A stretch of 64,000 nucleotides of DNA, from positions 2,953,001 to 3,017,000 of the forward strand of contig NZ_ATTH01000001.1 of assembly GCF_000419585.1 (NCBI RefSeq). The letters run 5' to 3'. Source of the stretch: Salisaeta longa DSM 21114. Its GTDB lineage: Bacteria; Bacteroidota; Rhodothermia; Rhodothermales; Salinibacteraceae. This document shows positions 1 to 6,607 of this stretch, piece after piece. The first letter of the stretch is position 1, and every line of letters begins with the position of its first letter. The position numbers and the translations under genes are program-made. The notes under the pieces were generated by a model. It ran no database searches, was not told where the DNA came from, and was given only the letters and a program-made list of their open reading frames with translations.

Positions 1-851
1 TTTCGCGGGGCCGCCAAGACGAGTCGGCGCACCCGTTTACCACCGCCTTTGGCATCGATGACGTGCGCGTAACCACGCGGTACGATACGTCGTTCTTCCC
101 CACGGCCTTCTTCTCGATGCTCCACGAAGCGGGGCACGCGATGTACGAGCAGGGCCTGTCGCCCGACCTGGCGCGTACGCCCCTGGCCGAGGGCGCATCG
201 CTGGGCATGCACGAGTCGCAGTCGCGCCTCTGGGAAAACATGGTGGGCCGCAGCCGCGCCTTCTGGACGCACTACTTCCCCAAAGCGCAAGCGGCCTTCC
301 CCGACGCCCTCGCGGACACCGCGGCGGAGGCGTTCTACCGGGCCATCAACCGCGTGGAGCCGTCGCTTATCCGCGTGGAGGCCGACGAGGTGACCTATCC
401 GCTGCATGTGATGGTGCGCTTCGAGTTGGAGCGCGCCCTCATCGAGGAGCGCCTGACCGTAGACGAGCTGCCGGCGGCCTGGAACGCCCGCATGGACGAG
501 TACCTCGGCGTCGTGCCCGATTCCGATGCCAACGGCGTGCTGCAAGATGTGCATTGGTCGATGGGCGCGTTTGGCTACTTTCCCACCTACGCCCTGGGCA
601 CGCTCATGGCCACGCAGCTGTGGGACGCCATTGAACGAGACATACCCAACGTAAGAGCGCAGGTGGCGCAGGGGCAGACTAGCCACATCCTGGAATGGCT
701 GCGCACCCATATCCACCGGCACGGGCGGCGGCGCACGGCCGAGGAGCTGCTGCAGGATGCCACCGGCGAGGGCCTTACGGCCGACCCCTGGCTCGCCTAT
801 GTCCGCAAGAAATTCGGCGCCCTCTACGGATCGATTCCCCAAGCCGCATGA
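1..851 (+). CDS. Carboxypeptidase Taq (M32) family metallopeptidase, 5'-truncated
   Basis: This is the C-terminal part of a zinc carboxypeptidase that removes C-terminal amino acids in the cytoplasm. The reading frame is open from base 3, so the gene begins upstream of the window. About 282 residues remain of a family usually near 500. Visible family signatures are the SAHPF segment, DVRVTTRY, and the zinc-binding [11 protein letters not shown] (HExxH) about 36 residues into the visible part, followed by the downstream glutamate-containing segment [13 protein letters not shown]. The stop codon overlaps the rluD start as ATGA, which suggests translational coupling. No damage is seen in the visible portion. 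Confidence 0.93.
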   Translation, partial: SRGRQDESAHPFTTAFGIDDVRVTTRYDTSFFPTAFFSMLHEAGHAMYEQGLSPDLARTPLAEGASLGMHESQSRLWENMVGRSRAFWTHYFPKAQAAFPDALADTAAEAFYRAINRVEPSLIRVEADEVTYPLHVMVRFELERALIEERLTVDELPAAWNARMDEYLGVVPDSDANGVLQDVHWSMGAFGYFPTYALGTLMATQLWDAIERDIPNVRAQVAQGQTSHILEWLRTHIHRHGRRRTAEELLQDATGEGLTADPWLAYVRKKFGALYGSIPQAA

Positions 852-1939
852 GCGACGCGTTCGACCCCACCGCATACGACGCCGAGGTCACCCGCGCGGG
901 CAACGTCGTGGAAGTGACCGTGCCCACAGAAGCTACGCCCGTGCGCATCGACAAGTACCTGACGCGGTTTTATCCGCAGGCCTCGCGCACCAAAATTCAG
1001 CGCAGCATCAAGCAGGGCCACGTGAAGGTGAACGGTGCCGACGTCAAAAAGTCGTACCCGGTAGAGCCCGGCGACCAGATTGTGTGCCGCCTCATTCAGC
1101 CGCCCCCGCTCTCCGCCGATCCGGAGGCCATTCCGCTCGATGTGGTGTACGAAGACGAGCACCTGCTGGTGGTACACAAGCCCGCCGGCATGGTGGTGCA
1201 TCCTGCGCCGGGCCATCGCAGCGGAACGCTCGTGAACGCGCTGCTGCATCACGTCGACGGGGCCTCGGTGGCGCCGGACGATGAAGCGGCTGCCGATGAC
1301 GTCGGATTGTCGATGGTTAACGCCCTGCCCGCGCGCCCCAACCACCCCGTGGTGCGGCCCGGCATTGTGCACCGGCTCGACAAGGGCACCTCGGGCCTTT
1401 TGGTGGTGGCGAAGCGCGATACGGTGCACCGCGCGCTGGCGGCACAGTTCAAGGCCCACACCATCGATCGCGTCTATCACGCCATCGTCTGGGGCCGTCC
1501 CGATCCGCCTGCAGGCACAGTTTCCGGTGCCATCGGCCGCGACCCGAACCACCGGCAGCGCATGGCTGTGGTGCCGCCCGAGGACGGAAAGGCCGCTACC
1601 ACGCACTACGAGACAATCGGGGCGCTCACGCACGTGGCGCACATGCGCTTTCAGCTGGAAACGGGACGCACGCACCAGATTCGGGTACACGCCCGCCACA
1701 TGGGCCATCCCGTGCTGGGCGATCCCAAATACGACGGCGCCCGCGTGCGCTACGGAACGCAAAGCGGATCCCGCCGGCGCTTCTTTACCAATCTGTTCGA
1801 GACCATGCCCCATCCGGCGCTGCACGCGCACCGCCTCGGATTTACACATCCCGCGACCGGCGAGCACCTCACCTTCACCGCCGACTGGCCCGAGGACGTC
1901 GCGGCCGTGTGGGCGCGCCTCCAAAAAGCGGGCGAGTGA
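848..1939 (+). CDS. rluD: RluD-type 23S rRNA pseudouridine synthase
   Basis: A 363-residue RluA/RluD-family enzyme that isomerises uridines in 23S rRNA. An N-terminal S4 RNA-binding domain (about residues 30-90, RIDKYLTRFYPQASRTKIQ) precedes the catalytic domain. The active-site motif HRLDKGTSG is intact, with catalytic Asp178. QLETGRTHQIRVH and the HPVLGDPKY segment are typical of the family. The ATG at 848 overlaps the preceding stop by four bases and puts the S4 domain at the usual distance from the start. A longer open frame upstream is only the out-of-frame shadow of the peptidase gene. RluD is the best guess within the RluA/C/D group; exact target uridines cannot be read from sequence. 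Confidence 0.93.
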   Translation: MSDAFDPTAYDAEVTRAGNVVEVTVPTEATPVRIDKYLTRFYPQASRTKIQRSIKQGHVKVNGADVKKSYPVEPGDQIVCRLIQPPPLSADPEAIPLDVVYEDEHLLVVHKPAGMVVHPAPGHRSGTLVNALLHHVDGASVAPDDEAAADDVGLSMVNALPARPNHPVVRPGIVHRLDKGTSGLLVVAKRDTVHRALAAQFKAHTIDRVYHAIVWGRPDPPAGTVSGAIGRDPNHRQRMAVVPPEDGKAATTHYETIGALTHVAHMRFQLETGRTHQIRVHARHMGHPVLGDPKYDGARVRYGTQSGSRRRFFTNLFETMPHPALHAHRLGFTHPATGEHLTFTADWPEDVAAVWARLQKAGE

Positions 1940-1967
1940 CGGCGTGGTGCGAGGTCGCGTGTAGGGT

Positions 1968-3128
1968 TTACGGCGCAGGCGTCGGCTGGAAAAAGTCCAC
2001 AAGCACGTCGGCGAGGAGCTTTGTGGGCCCGTTTTGCAACCCGTGGCGCGCGCTTGGCACCACCGCCAGACGGCTGTCCGGGACGGCATCGTGCAGCGCA
2101 AGCACATCGCGTAGCGGAAAGAGATCGTCGCGGTCGTTGCCGCTCACCAGCGCCGGCACGCGTAGCGCCTGGGCATGAGCCTGCATCGTGTCGGAAGCCT
2201 CGGGCAGGGCGGGCACCCAGTCGTGCATGGTTTGGAAGAGCCGCCGCCAGTCGGTGTGTGCGGTGTCGAGCGATGCCGCCACGGGGCTCGGAACGGCGTC
2301 TGGGCGCAAGCGGCGCTGCATCCCTCGCACGAGCGCCGCGTCCCAGCTGACGGTGGTGCCGTGCATGGCCAACCGGCGTACGCGCTTCGGGTGGCGGAAG
2401 GCGTATTCGAGCGCCATGTAGCCGCCCATCGAGAAGCCAAACACGTGTGCGGTGTCGATGTCGAAGGCATCGAGCGCAGCCCGCGCGTTGGCCACAAACA
2501 GATCGGGGCCAAACGGCGCTTTGGCAAACGGCGACTGCCCGTGGCCGCTAAAGTCGACCGCCACCACCCGAAAATGCGCCTCCAGGCGGTGGATCAGCCC
2601 CGCGAGTTCGGTTTCCACCGAGCCGGCTGCGCCATGAAGTAGCAGCAGGGGCGGCAGGTGGCGCGCGCCGGCGGTGTACGCGGCCAGCGTGGTGTCGCGA
2701 AACGGAATGGTGTGTTGGTCGGGCGTGTACGCGGCCTCCTCGCAGCACTCAACGAGCACGCCGTGGGTGTCCTTGGGGTGCAGGAAGAAGATGCGTTTGC
2801 CATCGGCGCCCGGCTGGGGCGTGTCGCTGAGCGGTGTGTACCCGGCGTCGCGCAGTCGGTCGAGCGCGGCCTGCGCGTTGGGCACGTTGAAGGCAAGGTG
2901 GTGAATGCCGGGCCCGCGTCGTTCGAGGAAGGACGCGATGGGCGAATCGTCGGAGGTGGCCTCAAGAAGCTCCAGCTTGGCCGACCCGGCCGCGAGGAAA
3001 TGGGTGCGCACGCCCTGGACGTCCACCGTCTCGGTTTTGTAGGGCAGCACGCCGAGCAGGTCGCGGTAGCAGGCCCGAACCGCCGCGGCGTCATCCACGG
3101 CAATGCCAATGTGCTCAAGCGAGATCAT
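1968..3128 (-). CDS. Fusion: methylmalonyl-CoA epimerase-like VOC domain + alpha/beta hydrolase
   Basis: One uninterrupted 386-residue frame contains two enzymes. Residues 1-133 are a glyoxalase/VOC domain closest to methylmalonyl-CoA epimerase. It starts SLEHIGIAVDD, with candidate metal ligands H6, H76/H77 (GIHHLAF) and E127 (VLVECCE). Residues about 140-386 are an alpha/beta hydrolase with an LLLLHG oxyanion segment, the nucleophile elbow GFSMGG (S233), an acid in GNDRDDLF and the final His in SARHGLQ. Epimerases are normally stand-alone proteins of about 135-160 residues. The start at 3128 matches the start of the VOC fold. The gene ends 28 bp from rluD (convergent), and the TonB-like gene lies 81 bp upstream on the same strand. 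The hydrolase substrate is unknown; a CoA-thioester is a guess. Confidence 0.85.
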   Translation of the reverse strand: MISLEHIGIAVDDAAAVRACYRDLLGVLPYKTETVDVQGVRTHFLAAGSAKLELLEATSDDSPIASFLERRGPGIHHLAFNVPNAQAALDRLRDAGYTPLSDTPQPGADGKRIFFLHPKDTHGVLVECCEEAAYTPDQHTIPFRDTTLAAYTAGARHLPPLLLLHGAAGSVETELAGLIHRLEAHFRVVAVDFSGHGQSPFAKAPFGPDLFVANARAALDAFDIDTAHVFGFSMGGYMALEYAFRHPKRVRRLAMHGTTVSWDAALVRGMQRRLRPDAVPSPVAASLDTAHTDWRRLFQTMHDWVPALPEASDTMQAHAQALRVPALVSGNDRDDLFPLRDVLALHDAVPDSRLAVVPSARHGLQNGPTKLLADVLVDFFQPTPAP

Positions 3129-3209
3129 AGAAGGAAGCAGCGCAGGGAAACGAACGAGGGGTACCAAGAAGGCCGTTGCGCGGCCGTTCGTCAAGGCTGC
3201 ACGCAAATC

Positions 3210-3872
3210 TCACGAATCCCCAAGCACAAAGGTGAGCGTTGTTTCGGTAGGTACCGGCCGGCCTTTCGCGCGCGCCGGGCGGAAGTAGGCGCGGCGCGCC
3301 GCCGCCAGCGCGGCCCGCTCAATCACCGGCGGCAGCTGCTGCACCGGCACGGCCCGGCGGGCGTCGGCCGACCAGCGCCACCGCTGAATGATGGCAGCGC
3401 GCTCCACGCGTCCCAGGCTGTCGACGTGTACCGCCACGGTGACCCGCGCGCGGAGACGCTTCAGCACGTCGTTGGGCACGCGCGGCTGTACGGCGCGAAG
3501 GAGACGCGCGCCGACGTCTGGACGCGTACGGGCCGCTGTAGGGCCGTCATCGCCCCGCTGGGCGCGCGCATCCGTGCCAAAGAGCTCCGCCGGAATGGTA
3601 TCGTCGAAGTCGGTGCGCGCCGGAATGATGACGTCGTTGGGTACCACCACGGGCCGCGGGGGGCGCGGCGGGGGCGGACGCAGCTGTTGGGGCTGCTGCG
3701 TGGGCGGGATGTCCTGCAGCGTGATCACCTCCGCAGCGCGCGTGCTGTACGCATCGGCGGTGGAGGCCTGGCGCGGCATCGCAGGCCACAGGCGCACGGC
3801 GGCAATCAGCAGGGCCAGCACGCCGGCCAGGCACGCAAGCAATCGCAGCCGGTATCGAAGGCGCATCGGCAT
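3210..3872 (-). CDS. TonB-like energy transducer with TonB C-terminal domain
   Basis: A 220-residue protein with classic TonB layout: one N-terminal membrane helix (about residues 8-28, rich in L/A/V), a periplasmic linker with a proline-rich stretch (PPPPRPPRP, about residue 70), and a C-terminal TonB_C-like domain that ends RPVPTETTLTFVLGDS. TonB couples the inner-membrane proton motive force to outer-membrane receptors. No exbB/exbD lies next to it, so its motor partner must be elsewhere. The ATG at 3872 is preferred over an upstream TTG because it places basic residues just before the helix. It is divergent from carA. Two more TonB_C proteins occur at 5.5-6.5 kb. Confidence 0.8.
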   Translation of the reverse strand: MPMRLRYRLRLLACLAGVLALLIAAVRLWPAMPRQASTADAYSTRAAEVITLQDIPPTQQPQQLRPPPPRPPRPVVVPNDVIIPARTDFDDTIPAELFGTDARAQRGDDGPTAARTRPDVGARLLRAVQPRVPNDVLKRLRARVTVAVHVDSLGRVERAAIIQRWRWSADARRAVPVQQLPPVIERAALAAARRAYFRPARAKGRPVPTETTLTFVLGDS

Positions 3873-3936
3873 GGCACAACAACGCAAAAGACAGCGCAGC
3901 GAGAAACAGGCGACTGCGCAGATCCTCTATCCGCTT

Positions 3937-3966
3937 TTGATGCGCGGTTCACGCAGCCCGCATAAA
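3937..3966 (+). promoter_or_regulatory. Possible promoter for carA
   Basis: TTGATG (3937-3942) is followed 18 bases later by CATAAA (3961-3966), a weak match to a -35/-10 pair pointing to carA. A transcript from here would carry a leader of about 180 nt containing several hairpins. The match is imperfect and the housekeeping promoter consensus of this lineage is uncertain, so this is only a candidate. Confidence 0.3.
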
Positions 3967-4093
3967 TTACGAAACCATGACGGTTGCGTTGCATTCAGCA
4001 CCGAAGAGAAATTGAACAAACCTGCACCCTGCTGTGCACGCCACGTTACGGCATACGGCCCCCGGCGACGGGTGTCCATCGGATCAGACGCCG

Positions 4094-4153
4094 ATGCGGC
4101 ACGCCGCCCGCGTCGTTTTCCACCTTCCCATTCGTTGATGGGGAGGTTTTTTT
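4094..4153 (+). promoter_or_regulatory. Attenuator-like leader of carA: short leader ORF plus terminator hairpin
   Basis: ACCTTCCCA (4122-4130) and TGGGGAGGT (4139-4147) form a 9-bp stem with one G-U pair and an 8-nt loop, followed by a T run to 4153. This has the form of an intrinsic terminator, yet no + strand gene lies upstream, so it can only act on the carA transcript. The 3' arm contains GGGAGG, the Shine-Dalgarno of the ATG at 4154. A 14-codon frame (ATG 4094 to TGA 4136-4138) runs through the 5' arm and stops inside the loop, so a ribosome close behind polymerase would melt the hairpin. A second perfect hairpin, CATCGG/CCGATG, lies at 4077-4096. The structure is seen; the mechanism is inferred. 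Confidence 0.5.
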
Positions 4154-5344
4154 ATGCCTGTTTTTATCGGTTCTGCTGCCAACTGCCCGCTTTTTATGCC
4201 TCAGGACGCTGCTGCTTCCCACGATTCTTCCGCTCCCCCTGCTACGCTCGCCCTTGCCGATGGTACCGTTGTACATGGCACGGCCATTGGACACGTGGGC
4301 CTTACCGGCGGCGAGTTGTGCTTTAACACGAGCATGACCGGCTACCAAGAGATCATGACAGACCCGTCGTACGCGGGGCAGCTCATGATGATGACGTACC
4401 CGCACATTGGCAACTACGCGGCGAGCGACGAAGACATGGAGGCCGAGCGCCCGATGATTGCCGGGTTCATTGTGCGGTCGTTTACCGCCGACCCCTCAAA
4501 CCCGCAGGCCACCGAGACGCTCGATGCGTTCATGAAGCGATACGAGCTGGTAGGCATCACGGGTGTCGACACGCGGATGCTGGTGCGGCACATCCGGGAG
4601 AAGGGCGTCATGAACGCCGTCATCTCCTCAACGGAAATGGACGAGGCGGCGCTGGTGGAAAAGGCCCAGGCGTGGCCCAGCATGGAAGGGCTGGAGCTGG
4701 CGTCTCGGGTGAGCGTCGATGCGCCGTACACCTACGCCGAAGGCGACGGGCCGCGCATTGCGGTGTACGACTTTGGGGTGAAGCAAAACATTCTGCGCTC
4801 GTTCGCGGCCCGCGGGTGCACCGTGCGCGTATGGCCCGGCGAGACGCCGTTTGCCGAGGTGCAGGCCTGGCAGCCCGACGGCCTCTTTCTGTCGAACGGC
4901 CCCGGCGATCCGCGCGCGATGCCGGACGCGATTGAGACCGCGCGGGCGGCGTGTGCGAGCGGCACGCCGGTGTTTGGCATTTGCCTGGGCCACCAGCTGA
5001 TGGCGCTAGCGCACGGCGCCGACGTCTACAAAATGTTTGTGGGCCACCGGGGCGCCAACCATCCCGTGCAGAACCTCGACACGCAGCGCGTGGAGGTAAC
5101 GACCCAAAACCACGGCTTTGCGGTGGTAGAAGAGAGCATCGGCGACGACGTAGCCCGCGTTACGCACCGCAACCTCAACGACGAGACCGTTGAGGGGCTG
5201 CGCTTTAAGCAGTTTGCCGGGCTGTCGCTGCAATATCACCCCGAGGCCTCGCCCGGTCCGCACGACAGCCACTACCTGTTCGGCGAATTTCTGGACCTCA
5301 TTGAAGCGGTGGAGCAACCCGCCGGCCCGGCAGACCCGTCGTAG
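4154..5344 (+). CDS. carA: Carbamoyl-phosphate synthase small (glutaminase) subunit
   Basis: A 396-residue class I glutamine amidotransferase subunit. It hydrolyses glutamine and passes ammonia to CarB for carbamoyl phosphate, the precursor of pyrimidines and arginine. The N-terminal CarA domain shows LCFNTSMTGYQEIMTDPSY. The C-terminal amidotransferase domain has LSNGPGDP, the nucleophile Cys277 in GICLGHQ, and the His-Glu pair in YHPEASPGP. The ATG at 4154 has GGGAGG seven bases upstream. A second in-frame ATG at 4196 (MPQDAAASHD) could be the real start, which would put the terminator-like hairpin wholly in the leader. carB follows only after two lipoprotein genes, an unusual separation. 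Confidence 0.96.
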   Translation: MPVFIGSAANCPLFMPQDAAASHDSSAPPATLALADGTVVHGTAIGHVGLTGGELCFNTSMTGYQEIMTDPSYAGQLMMMTYPHIGNYAASDEDMEAERPMIAGFIVRSFTADPSNPQATETLDAFMKRYELVGITGVDTRMLVRHIREKGVMNAVISSTEMDEAALVEKAQAWPSMEGLELASRVSVDAPYTYAEGDGPRIAVYDFGVKQNILRSFAARGCTVRVWPGETPFAEVQAWQPDGLFLSNGPGDPRAMPDAIETARAACASGTPVFGICLGHQLMALAHGADVYKMFVGHRGANHPVQNLDTQRVEVTTQNHGFAVVEESIGDDVARVTHRNLNDETVEGLRFKQFAGLSLQYHPEASPGPHDSHYLFGEFLDLIEAVEQPAGPADPS

Positions 5345-5490
5345 CGCCAGCGGCTGCCTAGGTAGCCAACCTAAAGGACTTTCAGGCGACGCCTAAAATG
5401 CTGCAGCCCAGCGGAAAGTATCTAGCAGTAGCCGTCCAAAGCCAGGCTCCGGACATACGCAAGCCTCCTACACCTTTGCAAAGCTGAACA

Positions 5491-5937
5491 ATGACCAACA
5501 ATCACAAGCTGCTTGGCGTGGCCTGCATGCTATCAATCGTGTTTGTAAGTGCGTGTACGGCGAGCAACAACGCGCGTCAGACGTCGGGCCGCTCATGGAA
5601 AGTGGCTGACAAATACATCGTCGCATACGACACGGTGTACGCTGAGAACGATGTAGATACACCGCCTGCGCCGATAGGCGGTATGAAAGCCGTCTACCAA
5701 AACTTGGAATATCCCTCGGAGGCTCGGAAGAATAGAATTGAGGGGACGGTGCATGTGCGCGTTGTGGTTTCTCCGGAGAGCTTGGCGACAAATCCGGTGA
5801 TCATTCGGCCTGTGCATCCGACGCTGAACAAGGCGTCCGTACGAGCTATTTTGAAGTCTCGTTTTAAGCCGGGTCGGCACAACGGTCGAGCGGTGCCCAC
5901 ACAAATGACAATGCCGGTCAGTTTCGAACTGTTGTGA
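5491..5937 (+). CDS. TonB-C-domain lipoprotein, copy 1
   Basis: A 148-residue predicted lipoprotein with a signal peptide ending in lipobox VSAC (Cys22). After a short linker comes a TonB C-terminal-like domain with YPSEARKNRIEGTVHVRVVV and a tail reading GRAVPTQMTMPVSFELL, the pattern of TonB_C proteins in Bacteroidota. Unlike true TonB it has no inner-membrane helix or proline-rich spacer, so it would be tethered by lipid. It lies between carA and carB and is duplicated immediately downstream with exactly the same length. Its base composition looks more AT-rich than the flanking car genes. Function is unknown; no enzymatic motif is seen. Confidence 0.85.
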   Translation: MTNNHKLLGVACMLSIVFVSACTASNNARQTSGRSWKVADKYIVAYDTVYAENDVDTPPAPIGGMKAVYQNLEYPSEARKNRIEGTVHVRVVVSPESLATNPVIIRPVHPTLNKASVRAILKSRFKPGRHNGRAVPTQMTMPVSFELL

Positions 5938-6093
5938 CGACGCGCGCACCGGTTTTCTTCGGCGAACTGCACGGGCATCCAGAACACGTGCGTTCAATCC
6001 TTGAGCGCTCGGAGCCCGCGCAGCACGAAACATACTTGTCATGTATGTTGGGACGCTATGATCAATCCCTTTACAAATGTACAAGGAAAGCCG

Positions 6094-6540
6094 ATGCGCA
6101 ATGACCTCATGCGGTGCGCTCCGTTTTACATTCTGACGATTCTGTTTTTGAGTGCGTGTTGGAAAGGACCGAATGTAAGCCGCAAAGATGATCCGAAAGT
6201 GATATTTGCTGACCGGTATAATGTCCGTTACGACACGGTGTACGCCGAGAACGATATAGATACACCGCCCGCGCCCATTGGTGGGGTGATGGCCATCTAC
6301 AGAAAATTGAGCTATCCCACGTATGCCCGGCGGTACGGTATCGAAGGAGTCGTACGCATTCGTTTTGTCGTTTCGCCCGAAGGGCAGCCGACGAATCCAG
6401 TAATCGTTCATTCTGCGCATCGGTTGTTAGACAACGCTGCAACAAAAGCTTTATTAAAGTCAAGATTTGAACCGGGTCGGTACAACGATCAACCGGTGCC
6501 CACGCAGATGACTCTGCCGCTTACGTTCGGCTTGCGGTGA
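6094..6540 (+). CDS. TonB-C-domain lipoprotein, copy 2
   Basis: A 148-residue paralog of the preceding gene, with lipobox LSAC at Cys22 and the shared central segment YDTVYAENDIDTPPAPIGG. The C-terminal TonB_C-like domain includes YARRYGIEGVVRIRFVVSP and ends PVPTQMTLPLTFGLR. The ATG at 6094 has AAGGAAAG upstream and gives exactly the length of copy 1; an in-frame ATG at 6058 would add 12 residues before the signal peptide and is less likely. The stop lies 67 bp before carB, so both lipoproteins may be co-transcribed with the car genes. A role in pyrimidine or arginine synthesis is not implied by anything in the sequence. Confidence 0.85.
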   Translation: MRNDLMRCAPFYILTILFLSACWKGPNVSRKDDPKVIFADRYNVRYDTVYAENDIDTPPAPIGGVMAIYRKLSYPTYARRYGIEGVVRIRFVVSPEGQPTNPVIVHSAHRLLDNAATKALLKSRFEPGRYNDQPVPTQMTLPLTFGLR

Positions 6541-6607
6541 CGACGCGCGCCGGTTTTTCGACCCACTGCACGAGCATTCATCACACGCGAATTCAATCCT
6601 CTAGCAG

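Larger units (their letters stand above)
5491..6602 (+). repeat. 603-bp tandem gene duplication between carA and carB
   Basis: Start codons (5491, 6094) and stop codons (ending 5937, 6540) are both exactly 603 bp apart, and the two encoded proteins have the same length. Similarity continues past each stop codon: shared blocks CGACGCGCGC, CCGGTTTT, ACTGCACG and TTCAATCCT occur in the same order after both copies. In copy 2 this flank runs directly into the carB start, whereas in copy 1 the similarity stops at about 6002. The duplicated unit therefore included what is now the carB leader. Confidence 0.85.

Noticed and set aside
824-2107. A 427-codon minus-strand frame opposite rluD
   Set aside because: Its sequence is His/Arg-rich and motif-free; rluD on the + strand is complete and coupled to its neighbour.
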